A stretch of 64,000 nucleotides of DNA, from assembly GCF_009696065.1 (NCBI RefSeq), contig NZ_VUMS01000009.1:57793-121792 (forward strand), read 5' to 3'. The stretch is from Oliverpabstia intestinalis (GTDB lineage: Bacteria; Bacillota; Clostridia; Lachnospirales; Lachnospiraceae). The notes under the pieces are model-generated. The model saw only the letters and a list, made by a program, of their open reading frames with translations. It was not told where the DNA came from and searched no databases. Below are positions 27,845 through 36,406 of the stretch, in pieces. Position 1 is the stretch's first letter; each line of letters opens with the position of its first letter. The translations under genes and the position numbers were made by a program.

Positions 27845-27871
27845 TGCGATTCCAGTAATCATAAAAGTAAG

Positions 27872-27925
27872 AAATCCGTCCATACTATAGTAAAAAACAG
27901 ATCTATGGTATGGAGGGATTTTTTA
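27872..27925 (+). promoter_or_regulatory. Terminator-like hairpin that contains the ribosome site of the next gene
   Basis: AAATCCGTCCATACTATAG (27872-27890) pairs with CTATGGTATGGAGGGATTT (27903-27921) with one mismatch and one wobble, followed by a T-run. The TGGAGGGA ribosome site of the next gene lies inside the right arm, and its ATG is at 27925. The structure would both end glgP transcripts and hide the ribosome site. Confidence 0.7.
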
Positions 27926-28356
27926 TGATTGGAATATGGATTGCAATTCTTTCAGGAACACTGATGAGTATTCAGGGAGTGTGGAATACACAGGTGACAA
28001 AACAGTCCGGTCTGTGGGTATCGACAGGTTGGGTGCAGCTGACGGCGTTTCTGGTCTGTGTGGCAGCATGGTTTTTTACAGGAAGAGATTCGGTTGGAAC
28101 ACTGTGGCAGGTTGAAAACAAATATACACTGCTTGGAGGAATTCTGGGAACATTTATCACTGTGACCGTGATCAGGAGTATGGGAAAACTGGGACCGGCA
28201 CAGGCAACGATGTTGATTGTGATCGCACAACTGGTGGTTTCCTATCTGATCGAGATGTTCGGACTTTTCGGTGTGGAAAAACAGCCTTTTGAATGGAAAA
28301 AACTGGCAGGTACGGCAATTGTTGTTGCAGGAATTGTTCTTTTTAAGTGGGAGTGA
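27925..28356 (+). CDS. DMT-superfamily small membrane protein (YdcZ/DUF606-like)
   Basis: The 143-residue protein has about five membrane segments and the DUF606 style: AILSGTLMSIQGVWNTQVTK, WVSTGWVQLTAFLVC, GGILGTFITVTVIRSMGKLGPAQA and AGTAIVVAGIVLFKW. Members are half-size drug/metabolite transporter relatives that may dimerise; substrates are unknown. The ATG at 27925 lies within the T-run of a terminator-like hairpin that buries its GGAGGG site, so expression may need ribosome or factor-mediated opening. Confidence 0.8.
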   Translation: MIGIWIAILSGTLMSIQGVWNTQVTKQSGLWVSTGWVQLTAFLVCVAAWFFTGRDSVGTLWQVENKYTLLGGILGTFITVTVIRSMGKLGPAQATMLIVIAQLVVSYLIEMFGLFGVEKQPFEWKKLAGTAIVVAGIVLFKWE

Positions 28357-28459
28357 ATTATTTCGGGTTTACAGTCTTGTAATTCAGATGAAAATTGGGT
28401 AAAATAAATTGTGTATGCATGGAGGGAGCCTTAGAGCGAAAGCGATAAGGAGCGTGCAG

Positions 28460-29089
28460 ATGAAACAGAAAAAGAAAATTCTATGGATGCTTTTGCCGGT
28501 GCTGATATTTGTCGGTTGTGGTACGCAGGACAGCATATTGAAACGAGGCCAACCGGAAACCGGTTCGCTGGAAGAACAGCAGGATACGGAAACGGTATAC
28601 AACGTGGAGTCAGAGACGCAAGATGAAAAGCCGGAACAGGAAGAGAAACCTCTGCAGGAATGGATCTATGTGGATGTATGCGGTGCAGTCAGGAATCCGG
28701 GGGTCTATCGGATCGAGGCCGGAAGCCGTGTGTTTCAGGTGTTGGAACAGGCGGGCGGCTGTACAGAGAAGGCTTCATTAGAGACAGTGAATCAGGCAGA
28801 TCTTTTAACAGATGGTCAGAAGATCCGGATCTATACCAAGGAGGAAGCCGGGCAGATGGAAAAGAAGCTGCAGGAAGAAGATCCCCTTTTGGATGATCGG
28901 GTAGATATCAACCGGGCAGGAAAGGAAGAGCTGATGACACTGACCGGAGTTGGAGAAACAAGGGCACAGGCAATTCTTGCATATCGTGAGACACATGGCA
29001 GCTTTTCCAGTGTGGAGGAGCTGATGCAGGTGGAAGGCATCAAAGAAAAAACATATGAAAAGCTGAAAGATCAGATCAGGATCAATTGA
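28460..29089 (+). CDS. comEA: ComEA-like DNA-binding competence protein (lipoprotein-like N-terminus)
   Basis: The 209-residue protein has an N-terminal hydrophobic segment ending FVGCGTQD, which looks like a lipobox, then an acidic linker (about 25-65), a SLBB domain (YVDVCGAVRNPGVYRIEAGS) and a C-terminal double helix-hairpin-helix (DINRAGKEELMTLTGVGETRAQAIL). ComEA binds DNA outside the membrane and hands it to ComEC. A lipoprotein anchor rather than a membrane helix is an inference from the Cys. The ATG at 28460 follows AAGGAG. A two-component system and a GerMN lipoprotein separate it from comEC. Confidence 0.87.
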   Translation: MKQKKKILWMLLPVLIFVGCGTQDSILKRGQPETGSLEEQQDTETVYNVESETQDEKPEQEEKPLQEWIYVDVCGAVRNPGVYRIEAGSRVFQVLEQAGGCTEKASLETVNQADLLTDGQKIRIYTKEEAGQMEKKLQEEDPLLDDRVDINRAGKEELMTLTGVGETRAQAILAYRETHGSFSSVEELMQVEGIKEKTYEKLKDQIRIN

Positions 29090-29099
29090 GGAGTAAAGA

Positions 29100-29789
29100 A
29101 TGGCGAAGAAAGTATTGGTTGTAGACGATGAAAAATTAATCGTAAAAGGAATCCGGTTCAGTCTGGAGCAGGACGGTATGGAAGTAGATTGTGCCTACGA
29201 CGGGGAGAAAGCCCTGGAATGTGCAAAGAATAAAGAATATGATATGATTCTGCTGGATCTGATGCTTCCGAAGATGAATGGACTTGAGGTATGCCAGCAG
29301 ATTCGTGAATTTTCAGATGTTCCGATTATTATGCTGACAGCAAAGGGCGAGGATATGGATAAGATCCTTGGTCTGGAGTATGGAGCGGATGACTATATTA
29401 CCAAGCCTTTTAATATTCTGGAAGTAAAAGCAAGAATTAAAGCCATTATGCGCCGTGCCGGTAAGAATGCCACACAGGAGACAAAAGCAAAAGTGGTAGA
29501 GGTCGGAGAATTACGACTGGACTGTGAAAGCCGCAGAGTCTTTATCGGTACCAGAGAGATCAATCTGACTGCGAAAGAATTCGATGTACTGGAACTTCTG
29601 GTATTTAATCCCAATAAAGTATACAGCCGTGAAAATCTGTTGAATATCGTATGGGGATATGAATATCCCGGAGATGTGCGGACGGTGGATGTACATATCC
29701 GTCGATTGCGTGAAAAGATCGAAAGCAATCCCAGCGAACCAAAATACGTACATACCAAATGGGGTGTAGGATATTATTTTCAGGCGTAA
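29100..29789 (+). CDS. OmpR/PhoB-family response regulator
   Basis: The 229-residue protein has a receiver domain (VVDDEK at the start, phospho-acceptor Asp in MILLDLMLP, TAKGEDMDK, conserved Lys in YITKPF) and a winged-helix output domain (INLTAKEFDVLELLVFNPNKVYSRENLLNIVWG, visible as LTAKEFDVLELL and DVRTVDVHIRRLREKI). It starts 11 bases after comEA. It pairs with the sensor kinase gene that follows after a 113-base gap with a hairpin. The regulated genes may include the comEA-comEC group; this is inference from position. Confidence 0.93.
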   Translation: MAKKVLVVDDEKLIVKGIRFSLEQDGMEVDCAYDGEKALECAKNKEYDMILLDLMLPKMNGLEVCQQIREFSDVPIIMLTAKGEDMDKILGLEYGADDYITKPFNILEVKARIKAIMRRAGKNATQETKAKVVEVGELRLDCESRRVFIGTREINLTAKEFDVLELLVFNPNKVYSRENLLNIVWGYEYPGDVRTVDVHIRRLREKIESNPSEPKYVHTKWGVGYYFQA

Positions 29790-29794
29790 GATCC

Positions 29795-29871
29795 AGAATG
29801 CAGGTCAAACACAGCCGGTATGTCAGGCGTGTAAACCTGCATTCTTTGTTTACGCGAGCAACGAGTCAAAG
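29795..29871 (+). terminator. Hairpin plus GCGAGCAACGAGTCAAAG motif inside the operon
   Basis: AGAATGCAGGT (29795-29805) and ACCTGCATTCT (29835-29845) form a stable stem directly after the response regulator. GCGAGCAACGAGTCAAAG (29854-29871) follows after eight bases, the same spacing as at 4835-4909. The T-content after the stem is moderate (TTTGTTT). It may cut expression between regulator and kinase. Confidence 0.6.
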
Positions 29872-29902
29872 TCCGTATAAAAAAACAGCAGTGAGGAACA
29901 GT

Positions 29903-31339
29903 ATGAAAGTCAATTGGAAAGTCAGATTTAAGTTTGTAAAAAGTCTGCGATTTCGAATTTTAGTGATTCTGATCATTATTGGTATTGTGCCAAGTATCAT
30001 TGTGGAAAAGGGAATCGTAAACAGTTACGAGGATCGGGCGGTATCAAACCGACAGCTGAATGTAAAGAATCAGTGTGATATCCTGGTGAATCAGCTGGCA
30101 AAAGAGAATTATCTCCAGGATCCGTCCTCAGAGGGAATCAACAGTGAGCTGACAATGCTCTCTAATGTATATAGTGGCCGTATTCTGATTGTGAATCAGG
30201 ATTTTCAGGTAATCAAGGATACATATGATCTTGACAAAGGAAAATATATGATTTCCAAGGAAGTGGTCAAGTGCTTTCAGAAATTGAAAGAGAGCAGCTA
30301 TTATGACAGGAAAAACAGTTATATTGAGATGACTATGCCGATTCCCGGTGCAGATGGAGAACGGGCACAGGGAGTTCTGCTGATCAGTATTTCAACGGAA
30401 GAAATTGTCTCAAGTATTGATATTCTTGAGCAGAAAGGACTGCGGATTCTTGTGATCAGCGGTGTCCTGGTGCTGATCTTCGGATATATTCTGGCCGGAA
30501 TCCTGATAAAGCCGTTTGCAAAAATCACAAAGGCTATTGAGGATATCACAGATGGATTCCAGGATGAGAAAATTTCAGTTCCGGATTATACGGAAACAGA
30601 GCTGATCACAGATGCGTTTAACAAGATGCTTGGAAGAGTACAATCCCTGGATACTTCCCGTCAGGAGTTTGTATCGAATGTGTCTCATGAGCTGAAAACA
30701 CCGTTGACATCCATGAAAGTGCTGGCAGATTCACTGGTTGGGCAGGAAAATGTACCGGTGGAACTGTATCAGGAATTTATGCAGGATATCGCAGCGGAGA
30801 TTGACCGGGAAAGTAAGATCATCACAGATTTGCTGACGCTTGTAAAACTGGATAAGAAAGCTTCCAACATGAACATTGAACTGGTCAATATCAATGAACT
30901 CCTGGATATGATCCTAAAACGTCTGCATCCGATCGCTGCGAAACGAAATATTGAGCTGATTCTGGAAGGCTTCCGTCAGGTGGATGCGGAGATTGACGAG
31001 ACAAAACTGTCACTTGCCATCAGCAATCTGGTGGAAAATGCAATCAAATATAATAAGGATGAAGGCTGGGTAAGAGTATCACTGAATGCAGATCATAAGT
31101 ATTTTTATGTGACGGTAACTGATTCCGGCCTTGGAATTCCGGAGGAATCCATTGATCATATCTTTGAACGATTTTACCGGGTAGACAAATCGCATTCCGC
31201 AGAGATCGAAGGAACCGGTCTTGGACTGGCGATTACAAGAAGTGCCATCATGATGCATCACGGGGCAATCCGTGTGAAGAGTCAGGTGGGTGAAGGAACT
31301 ACATTTTCAGTGCGGATCCCGCTGACGTTTATTGACTGA
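29903..31339 (+). CDS. Sensor histidine kinase
   Basis: The 478-residue protein has an N-terminal membrane segment (about residues 18-38), an extracellular sensor region, a second membrane segment (about 180-200), HAMP, the phospho-acceptor His in FVSNVSHELKTPLTSMKVL and a Bergerat ATPase domain (NLVENAIKYN, DSGLGIPEES, GTGLGLAI). It resembles the WalK/PhoR type. The ATG at 29903 follows GTGAGGAA; a frame open from 29759 runs through the hairpin element and is not used. It is the partner of the preceding response regulator. Confidence 0.92.
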   Translation: MKVNWKVRFKFVKSLRFRILVILIIIGIVPSIIVEKGIVNSYEDRAVSNRQLNVKNQCDILVNQLAKENYLQDPSSEGINSELTMLSNVYSGRILIVNQDFQVIKDTYDLDKGKYMISKEVVKCFQKLKESSYYDRKNSYIEMTMPIPGADGERAQGVLLISISTEEIVSSIDILEQKGLRILVISGVLVLIFGYILAGILIKPFAKITKAIEDITDGFQDEKISVPDYTETELITDAFNKMLGRVQSLDTSRQEFVSNVSHELKTPLTSMKVLADSLVGQENVPVELYQEFMQDIAAEIDRESKIITDLLTLVKLDKKASNMNIELVNINELLDMILKRLHPIAAKRNIELILEGFRQVDAEIDETKLSLAISNLVENAIKYNKDEGWVRVSLNADHKYFYVTVTDSGLGIPEESIDHIFERFYRVDKSHSAEIEGTGLGLAITRSAIMMHHGAIRVKSQVGEGTTFSVRIPLTFID

Positions 31340-31356
31340 TCGAGGATGGTGAGAAT

Positions 31357-32277
31357 ATGAAAAAAAGAAAAATAACAGCATTGGTGATGACACTGGTACT
31401 TGGGACTGTTGCTTTTTCCGGCTGCGGAAAGAAAGAGACAGAGAGTAAATACAAAATTTATTATGTCAATGAAGAACAGGGAGAAGTCCTTGCGGAAAGT
31501 TTTGTACCGTCCGAGGAGACAACGCAGACCATGCTGGAAGAGATGACAGAAAAATTGAATAAGAAAAATGCAGAAGGGCATACACTGCTCCCGGAGAATA
31601 TTGAGATACAGAGCTGTGTGGATGACGACGGGATGATTCGGGTAGATTTTAATCAGGAATATCATGATTTGAATCCGGTAGATGAGGTGCTTTTGCGAGC
31701 TTCCATTGTAAAAGATTATGTACAGATTCCAAATATTTATCTGGTTACGATTACTGCGGAAGGAACACCTATCGTTGATTCCCAGGGGCAGGAGATAGGA
31801 GCCATGAGTCTGGACAGCTTTCTGGAAAACACAGGAAAAGAAATTATGGCATATCAGTATAAGGAACTCAACCTTTATTTTACCAATGAAGAAGGCAATC
31901 AACTGATACCGGAGGCACGTCAGGTATATTATAATGGTAACACGCCGATTGAAAAGGTTATCGTAGAACAATTGCTTCGTGGTCCGGGAGAGAGTGGACA
32001 TTATGCCACCCTTCCGTCCGATACACGAATCGTCGGTGTATCTGTGGCAGATGGAATCGCTTATGTGAATCTTGGAAAACAGTTTGTTGATGAGGCACTG
32101 TCGGTAGATGCACAGATTCCGATATACTCGATTGTCAATTCTCTGATTGATGCAGGCAATGTAAGTCAGGTACAGATTTCCATTAACGGAGATACTTCTT
32201 TGCTATTTAAAGATAAAGTGGATATGAATCAACTGTTCCAGGTCAATCATGAATTGGAGAAAGGAGGAGAGGACTGA
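31357..32277 (+). CDS. Lipoprotein with two GerMN domains
   Basis: The 306-residue protein has a lipoprotein signal peptide (ALVMTLVLGTVAFSGCGKK) and two GerMN-like repeats (about residues 35-145 and 165-290), seen in the parallel segments IRVDFNQEYHDLNP and AYVNLGKQFVDEAL. GerMN domains occur in spore cortex/germination and cell-wall proteins and are thought to bind peptidoglycan or protein partners. It follows the sensor kinase by 17 bases, so it may be an accessory to that sensor. Its stop overlaps the start of comEC. Confidence 0.85.
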   Translation: MKKRKITALVMTLVLGTVAFSGCGKKETESKYKIYYVNEEQGEVLAESFVPSEETTQTMLEEMTEKLNKKNAEGHTLLPENIEIQSCVDDDGMIRVDFNQEYHDLNPVDEVLLRASIVKDYVQIPNIYLVTITAEGTPIVDSQGQEIGAMSLDSFLENTGKEIMAYQYKELNLYFTNEEGNQLIPEARQVYYNGNTPIEKVIVEQLLRGPGESGHYATLPSDTRIVGVSVADGIAYVNLGKQFVDEALSVDAQIPIYSIVNSLIDAGNVSQVQISINGDTSLLFKDKVDMNQLFQVNHELEKGGED

Positions 32278-34568
32278 CGGGAAAACGTCCTCTCTGCCTG
32301 CTGTTTGCAGGACTGATCCTGATTATTCTGGTGACGGACTGGTGTGGAGGTTCCTGGATATGGAAATCTCCCGCCGGGAAGAAACCATGGCAGTGGGCAG
32401 AACAAGAGCAGAAGGTACAGGCGGAAGGAGTGGTGTACCGTATTGAAAAAACCACCCGCACAGTTATTTATCTGAAAAAAGCAATTCTGATCCGTTCCGG
32501 ATCGACAAAAAATTATCCCATTCGAAATATCAAATGTACAGGAAAAGAAGAAAAAATAAACAGTCTGCGGGAAGGAATGCATGTCCGACTGGAGGGGATG
32601 CTTGTATTGCCGGAACTTCCGCGCAACCCGGGACAATTTAACCGAAGAATCTACGAAAGCGGGAAGAAAATTGATTTTTATCTGGAGAATCCGACTGTTT
32701 TGGAAGTAAAAGAACAGAGATCCGGTGTCAGGGAAGTTGTAGAAATATGGAAGACAGAAATGATGAACCGATGTGAGAAAATCTATCCGGATGCGGAGGC
32801 AGGTATACTCGAGGCTATGTTGTTTGGTGAAAAGAGGGAACTGTCCGGGGACATCAAAGAACTTTATCAGGCAGCGGGAATCAGCCATGTGCTTGTCATC
32901 TCCGGTTTGCATATCAGCCTTCTTGCCCTGGCAGTTGCCGGGATTCTCCGACGGCTGGGTTTTCCCATGCCGATTTGGGTGATACTTTCTGTTGGTGTGC
33001 TGGCGGGGTACGGTATCCTGATCGGACAGCCCACCACAGCGGTACGGGCTTTACTGATGTTTTTTGTACTTCAGGGTGCAAGACTTCTCGGGCGTTCCTA
33101 CGATCTGCTGTCTGCGCTGGCGTTTGCCGGGATTCTGATGCTCCTGGATAACCCGGATCTGATATTGGATGGTGGGTGCAGACTGTCTTTTTGTGCTGTG
33201 ATCGGTGTGGGGTGGTATGTCAGTGAAAAGAACAAAATCTTTCGGAGCATCGGGGAGAAAGAAAAAAGAAAGAACAGAGGGAAAGGAGGAAAAGGGAGCA
33301 GTGCCGGAGCAATACTGGAAAACATACGGGCCGGCTGGTATCTGTGGCTTTTTACTCTTCCGGTAATGCTGGATACTTTTTATCAGGTGTCAGTGGTGGG
33401 GATATTGTGGAACCTTGTGGCGATTCCCTTACTTCCGGTAATCATTGCTTCCGGGGGATTGGGAGTGGTTCTGGCAGGATGGAATATATTTCTGGGAAGT
33501 CTTGCGGGAAGTCCGGCCTATGGAATGTTGCAGCTATATCAGGAAATCGGGAACATATCCGAGAAGCTGCCGGTTGGTATGTGGACTCCGGGTCAACCGT
33601 CAAAACCGGTGATTGCAGGGTATTATCTGGTGATTTTTCTGCTGGTTTTAGTGGAAAAACAGCTGATAAAAAGAGAAAAACGGTGGAAAATATTTCCGGG
33701 AATGGAACTATGCAGTATGCTACTGCTGCTTTTGCTGATGGCACATCCCTGGCAGCAGAGAGAAAAGATTACATTTCTGGATGTGGGACAGGGAGATGCC
33801 AGCCTGTTACAGAGCGGCGGACAGACACTTTTGCTTGACGGGGGAAGTACCAGTCAGAAAAATGTGGGAACTTATGTGATTCTTCCATACATAAAGCAGC
33901 AGGGAATATCCTGTCTGGAAGCAGTAGTTCTCACTCATACAGATCAGGATCATATCAATGGCGTAACAGAAGTACTGGAGGAGGGAAAAAAAGGCTGGCT
34001 AACAGTAAAAAATCTTATGTATCCATATTGGATGGAAGGGACGGAACAGGGAAAACAACTGAAAAAGCTGGCAGAAGAAGCGGGAGCCTCCTGTAGGAAG
34101 ATCCGGGCAGGGGACCGGTTGACAATCGGAAAGGCAGAAGCCGTGGTTCTTTACCCGAAAGAACAGGAAAAGATTGCAGAACCAAATGCGGGTTCGCTGG
34201 TACTTTTCTGGAAATGGGAGGGAGTCCGGGCGATGTTTACCGGAGATCTTCCGGAGGAGAAAGAGAGGGAATTGCTGCAGAATCTGCCTGCCTGCGAGAT
34301 CCTGCAGGTAGGACATCACGGTTCAGCTACATCCACCTGCCGGGAGTTTTTGGAACAGGTACAACCGTCGTTAGCAGTAATTTCCTGTGCAATGAAAAAC
34401 AGGTATGGACATCCGTCACCGGATACGGTAGATCGGTTAAAAAAAACCGGATGTGAGATCCGGTATACGATGAAGAGTGGTGCGATTACGATAAGGAAGA
34501 GGGGGAGGGAGGTTCTGGTAACAGAATATCTAGAGCATGTTGCAGGGCACGGAGTGAACAGTAACTGA
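32274..34568 (+). CDS. comEC: ComEC/Rec2-family DNA uptake channel, apparent CTG start
   Basis: The protein (about 764 residues) has N-terminal membrane segments, an OB-like region, the ComEC competence domain (AMLFGEKRELSGDIKELYQAAGISHVLVISGLHISL, visible as GISHVLVISGLHIS) and a C-terminal metallo-beta-lactamase domain (FLDVGQGDASLLQSGG, LTHTDQDHINGV, VGHHGSATST). It forms the channel that takes in single-stranded DNA. No ATG, GTG or TTG gives the full N-terminus: a CTG at 32274 lies six bases after AGGAGG, overlaps the GerMN stop (CTGA) and restores TGKRPLCLLFAGLILIILV. A GTG at 32331 would remove the first membrane segment. Confidence 0.88.
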   Translation: MTGKRPLCLLFAGLILIILVTDWCGGSWIWKSPAGKKPWQWAEQEQKVQAEGVVYRIEKTTRTVIYLKKAILIRSGSTKNYPIRNIKCTGKEEKINSLREGMHVRLEGMLVLPELPRNPGQFNRRIYESGKKIDFYLENPTVLEVKEQRSGVREVVEIWKTEMMNRCEKIYPDAEAGILEAMLFGEKRELSGDIKELYQAAGISHVLVISGLHISLLALAVAGILRRLGFPMPIWVILSVGVLAGYGILIGQPTTAVRALLMFFVLQGARLLGRSYDLLSALAFAGILMLLDNPDLILDGGCRLSFCAVIGVGWYVSEKNKIFRSIGEKEKRKNRGKGGKGSSAGAILENIRAGWYLWLFTLPVMLDTFYQVSVVGILWNLVAIPLLPVIIASGGLGVVLAGWNIFLGSLAGSPAYGMLQLYQEIGNISEKLPVGMWTPGQPSKPVIAGYYLVIFLLVLVEKQLIKREKRWKIFPGMELCSMLLLLLLMAHPWQQREKITFLDVGQGDASLLQSGGQTLLLDGGSTSQKNVGTYVILPYIKQQGISCLEAVVLTHTDQDHINGVTEVLEEGKKGWLTVKNLMYPYWMEGTEQGKQLKKLAEEAGASCRKIRAGDRLTIGKAEAVVLYPKEQEKIAEPNAGSLVLFWKWEGVRAMFTGDLPEEKERELLQNLPACEILQVGHHGSATSTCREFLEQVQPSLAVISCAMKNRYGHPSPDTVDRLKKTGCEIRYTMKSGAITIRKRGREVLVTEYLEHVAGHGVNSN

Positions 34569-34604
34569 GCAGTAACCATTCCGGAGTTTTGCTGATGATG
34601 CCGG

Positions 34605-34633
34605 TTGCCGAAACAGGAAAAAAACAGTATAAT
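34605..34633 (+). promoter_or_regulatory. Promoter of holA
   Basis: TTGCCG (34605-34610) and TATAAT (34628-34633) are separated by 17 bases, 43 bases before the chosen holA start. Confidence 0.6.
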
Positions 34634-34675
34634 AAATTCAGATGAGGAAAATTGGGTGAAAGGTTAGAAGATTTG

Positions 34676-35665
34676 ATGAAAAGTGTATTGGAAGATATAA
34701 AAAATCAGGAGTATAAGCAGGCATATCTCTTTTTCGGGGAAGAAGGTTATCTGAAAAAACAGTATCGCAACAAGTTGCTTCAGGCATGGAATCCGGATGG
34801 AGATACGATGAATGAATCCAGATTCGAAGGAAAGGGAATTGATGTGAAAGAAGTAATCTCACTTGGAGAAACCATGCCGTTTTTTTCTGATCGACGGATC
34901 ATTTTGCTGGAGAATACCGGATTTTTCAAAAATCAGTGCCCGGAACTGGCAGAATATCTGAACAATCTTCCGGATTATCTGTATCTTCTGTTTGTTGAAG
35001 AAGAGGTGGATAAGCGAAGCAAAATGTTTAAAACAGTCAAGCAGATCGGCAGGGTGGTGGATTTTGCGGTGCAGGATGAGAAAACACTGATACGCTGGGT
35101 GCTTGGTATCATGAAACGGGAGGGAAAACAGATCACTCAGAGAGATATGGAGCATTTTCTGTCAAAAACCGGTACGGATATGAGTAATATCGAAAAAGAA
35201 CTGGAAAAACTGTTATGTTATACCATGGATCGATCTGTGATCACAGGGGAAGATATCGATGCGGTATGTACTACGCAGATCAATAACCGGATCTTTGCGA
35301 TGGTACAGGCGGTGGCAGAGCAGAACCAGAAGAAAGCGCTGGATCTGTATTATGATCTGTTGGCGCTGAAGGAGCCGCCGATGAGGATTCTTTTTTTGCT
35401 GGCAAGACAGTTTAATCTTCTGTTACAGGTGAAAGAACTGCAGCTGCTTGGATGCGATCAGAAAACGATTGCATCAAGGACCGGACTGCAGAGTTTCGTG
35501 GTTCGAAATTATACCGGCTGTACCGGAAGATACACAACAGCTCAGCTTCGTCAGGCGGTGGAAGATTTTACTCAGACAGAGGAAGAGGTGAAAACCGGAA
35601 GGCTGAGCGATGTGTTGAGTGTGGAACTTCTAATTGTAAAATATGCGCGGAAGAATCCGGTGTGA
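34676..35665 (+). CDS. holA: DNA polymerase III delta subunit
   Basis: The 329-residue protein opens the sliding clamp within the clamp loader. It begins DIKNQEYKQAYLFFGEEGYLKKQYR, here split as IKNQEYKQAYLF and GEEGYLKKQYR, and contains ETMPFFSDRRIILLEN, IEKELEKLLCY and a C-terminal helical collar domain (PPMRILFLLARQFNLLLQVKEL). It lacks the P-loop of the tau subunit, as normal. The ATG at 34676 matches family starts; a TTG at 34652 with GAGG would add eight residues. It often neighbours comEC and rpsT, as it does here. Confidence 0.92.
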   Translation: MKSVLEDIKNQEYKQAYLFFGEEGYLKKQYRNKLLQAWNPDGDTMNESRFEGKGIDVKEVISLGETMPFFSDRRIILLENTGFFKNQCPELAEYLNNLPDYLYLLFVEEEVDKRSKMFKTVKQIGRVVDFAVQDEKTLIRWVLGIMKREGKQITQRDMEHFLSKTGTDMSNIEKELEKLLCYTMDRSVITGEDIDAVCTTQINNRIFAMVQAVAEQNQKKALDLYYDLLALKEPPMRILFLLARQFNLLLQVKELQLLGCDQKTIASRTGLQSFVVRNYTGCTGRYTTAQLRQAVEDFTQTEEEVKTGRLSDVLSVELLIVKYARKNPV

Positions 35666-35668
35666 TTA

Positions 35669-35711
35669 AAAATCCCGGGAGCTGTCCGAAATGGACAGTT
35701 TCCGGGATTTT
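35669..35711 (+). terminator. Terminator after holA
   Basis: AAATCCCGG and CCGGGATTT enclose an inner hairpin CTGTCC-GAAAT-GGACAG. The stem is strong and is followed by TT only. Confidence 0.75.
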
Positions 35712-35762
35712 CGAATACCTGCAGAAGTTACCACTGGCAGTTTCCTTCGGATACAGAGCAAC

Positions 35763-35800
35763 AAAAAAGAACAGTCACTGACGGGATGACTGTTCTTTTT
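35763..35800. terminator. Bidirectional terminator between holA and rpsT
   Basis: AAAAAAGAACAGTCA and TGACTGTTCTTTTT form a stem that reads as an intrinsic terminator on both strands. It serves rpsT from the - strand. Confidence 0.85.
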
Positions 35801-35816
35801 AAATTCTTTATTTATT

Positions 35817-35844
35817 CGTAACTGTGAAGGTACTGAACAGTTAC
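35817..35844. repeat. Palindromic repeat unit, GTAACTGT...ACAGTTAC family (copy 1)
   Basis: GTAACTGT (35818-35825) and ACAGTTAC (35837-35844) flank the core GAAGGTACTGA. Related units lie at 55615-55647 (opposite orientation) and 61482-61541. It sits downstream of rpsT. Confidence 0.7.
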
Positions 35845-35864
35845 ATTTATTCTATCAATTAGAA

Positions 35865-36128
35865 TTAAGCAATAGAGTTAACTGCTTTGGATACGCGGGA
35901 AACTTTTCTTGCTGCGTTGTTTTTGTGGTATACACCTTTAGAGCAAGCGCTTTCGATTGTAGCGGTAGCTACTTTCAGAGCTGCCTGAGCTGCGGACAGA
36001 TCTTTTGCTGCAACTGCTGCTTCTACTTTTTTGATAGATGTTTTAACTTCAGAACGGATAGCTTTATTTCTTTCAGCTTTTGTTCTGTTTACGATAACTC
36101 TTTTTTTAGCGGATTTAATGTTTGCCAT
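35865..36128 (-). CDS. rpsT: 30S ribosomal protein S20
   Basis: The 87-residue basic helical protein matches S20: ANIKSAKKRVIVNRTKAERNKAIRSEVKT at the start (seen as NIKSAKKRVIVN and RNKAIRSEVKT), then KGVYHKNNAARKVSRVSKAV. It binds 16S rRNA early in assembly. The start at 36128 follows GGAGG on the - strand; the frame extends further upstream without a site. It is the only essential-type gene on the - strand here, with its own promoter and terminator, as is usual for S20. Confidence 0.97.
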   Translation of the reverse strand: MANIKSAKKRVIVNRTKAERNKAIRSEVKTSIKKVEAAVAAKDLSAAQAALKVATATIESACSKGVYHKNNAARKVSRVSKAVNSIA

Positions 36129-36213
36129 TTTCCATAACCTCCAATAAATTATTCCATCATTTATCATATTCATCAGCCCAGACACGGACAGGCTAATCTC
36201 AAAATACCCATAT

Positions 36214-36242
36214 AGTTTATGCCATTTATCGTGGTTTGTCAA
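36214..36242 (-). promoter_or_regulatory. Promoter of rpsT
   Basis: On the - strand TTGACA (36242-36237) and TAAACT (36219-36214) are separated by 17 bases, 86 bases before the rpsT start. Confidence 0.65.
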
Positions 36243-36406
36243 TGGTTTTTCCGAAAAAAAGGCATTTTGGAATGTATTTTGAACCAGTTATTGTGAACGG
36301 AGCGAACAGTAATGATTTTCAGGGATAAATCGAAAGGAAAAGGGAAATCTAAAAGGAGAAAAGAACGCAGGCAGGAAAAGGTGTTCAGAAAGGAAAGGTG
36401 ACAACG

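Noticed and set aside
29759..29902. Extended N-terminus of the sensor kinase
   Set aside because: The extension is made of the hairpin element; the ATG at 29903 has a proper ribosome site.
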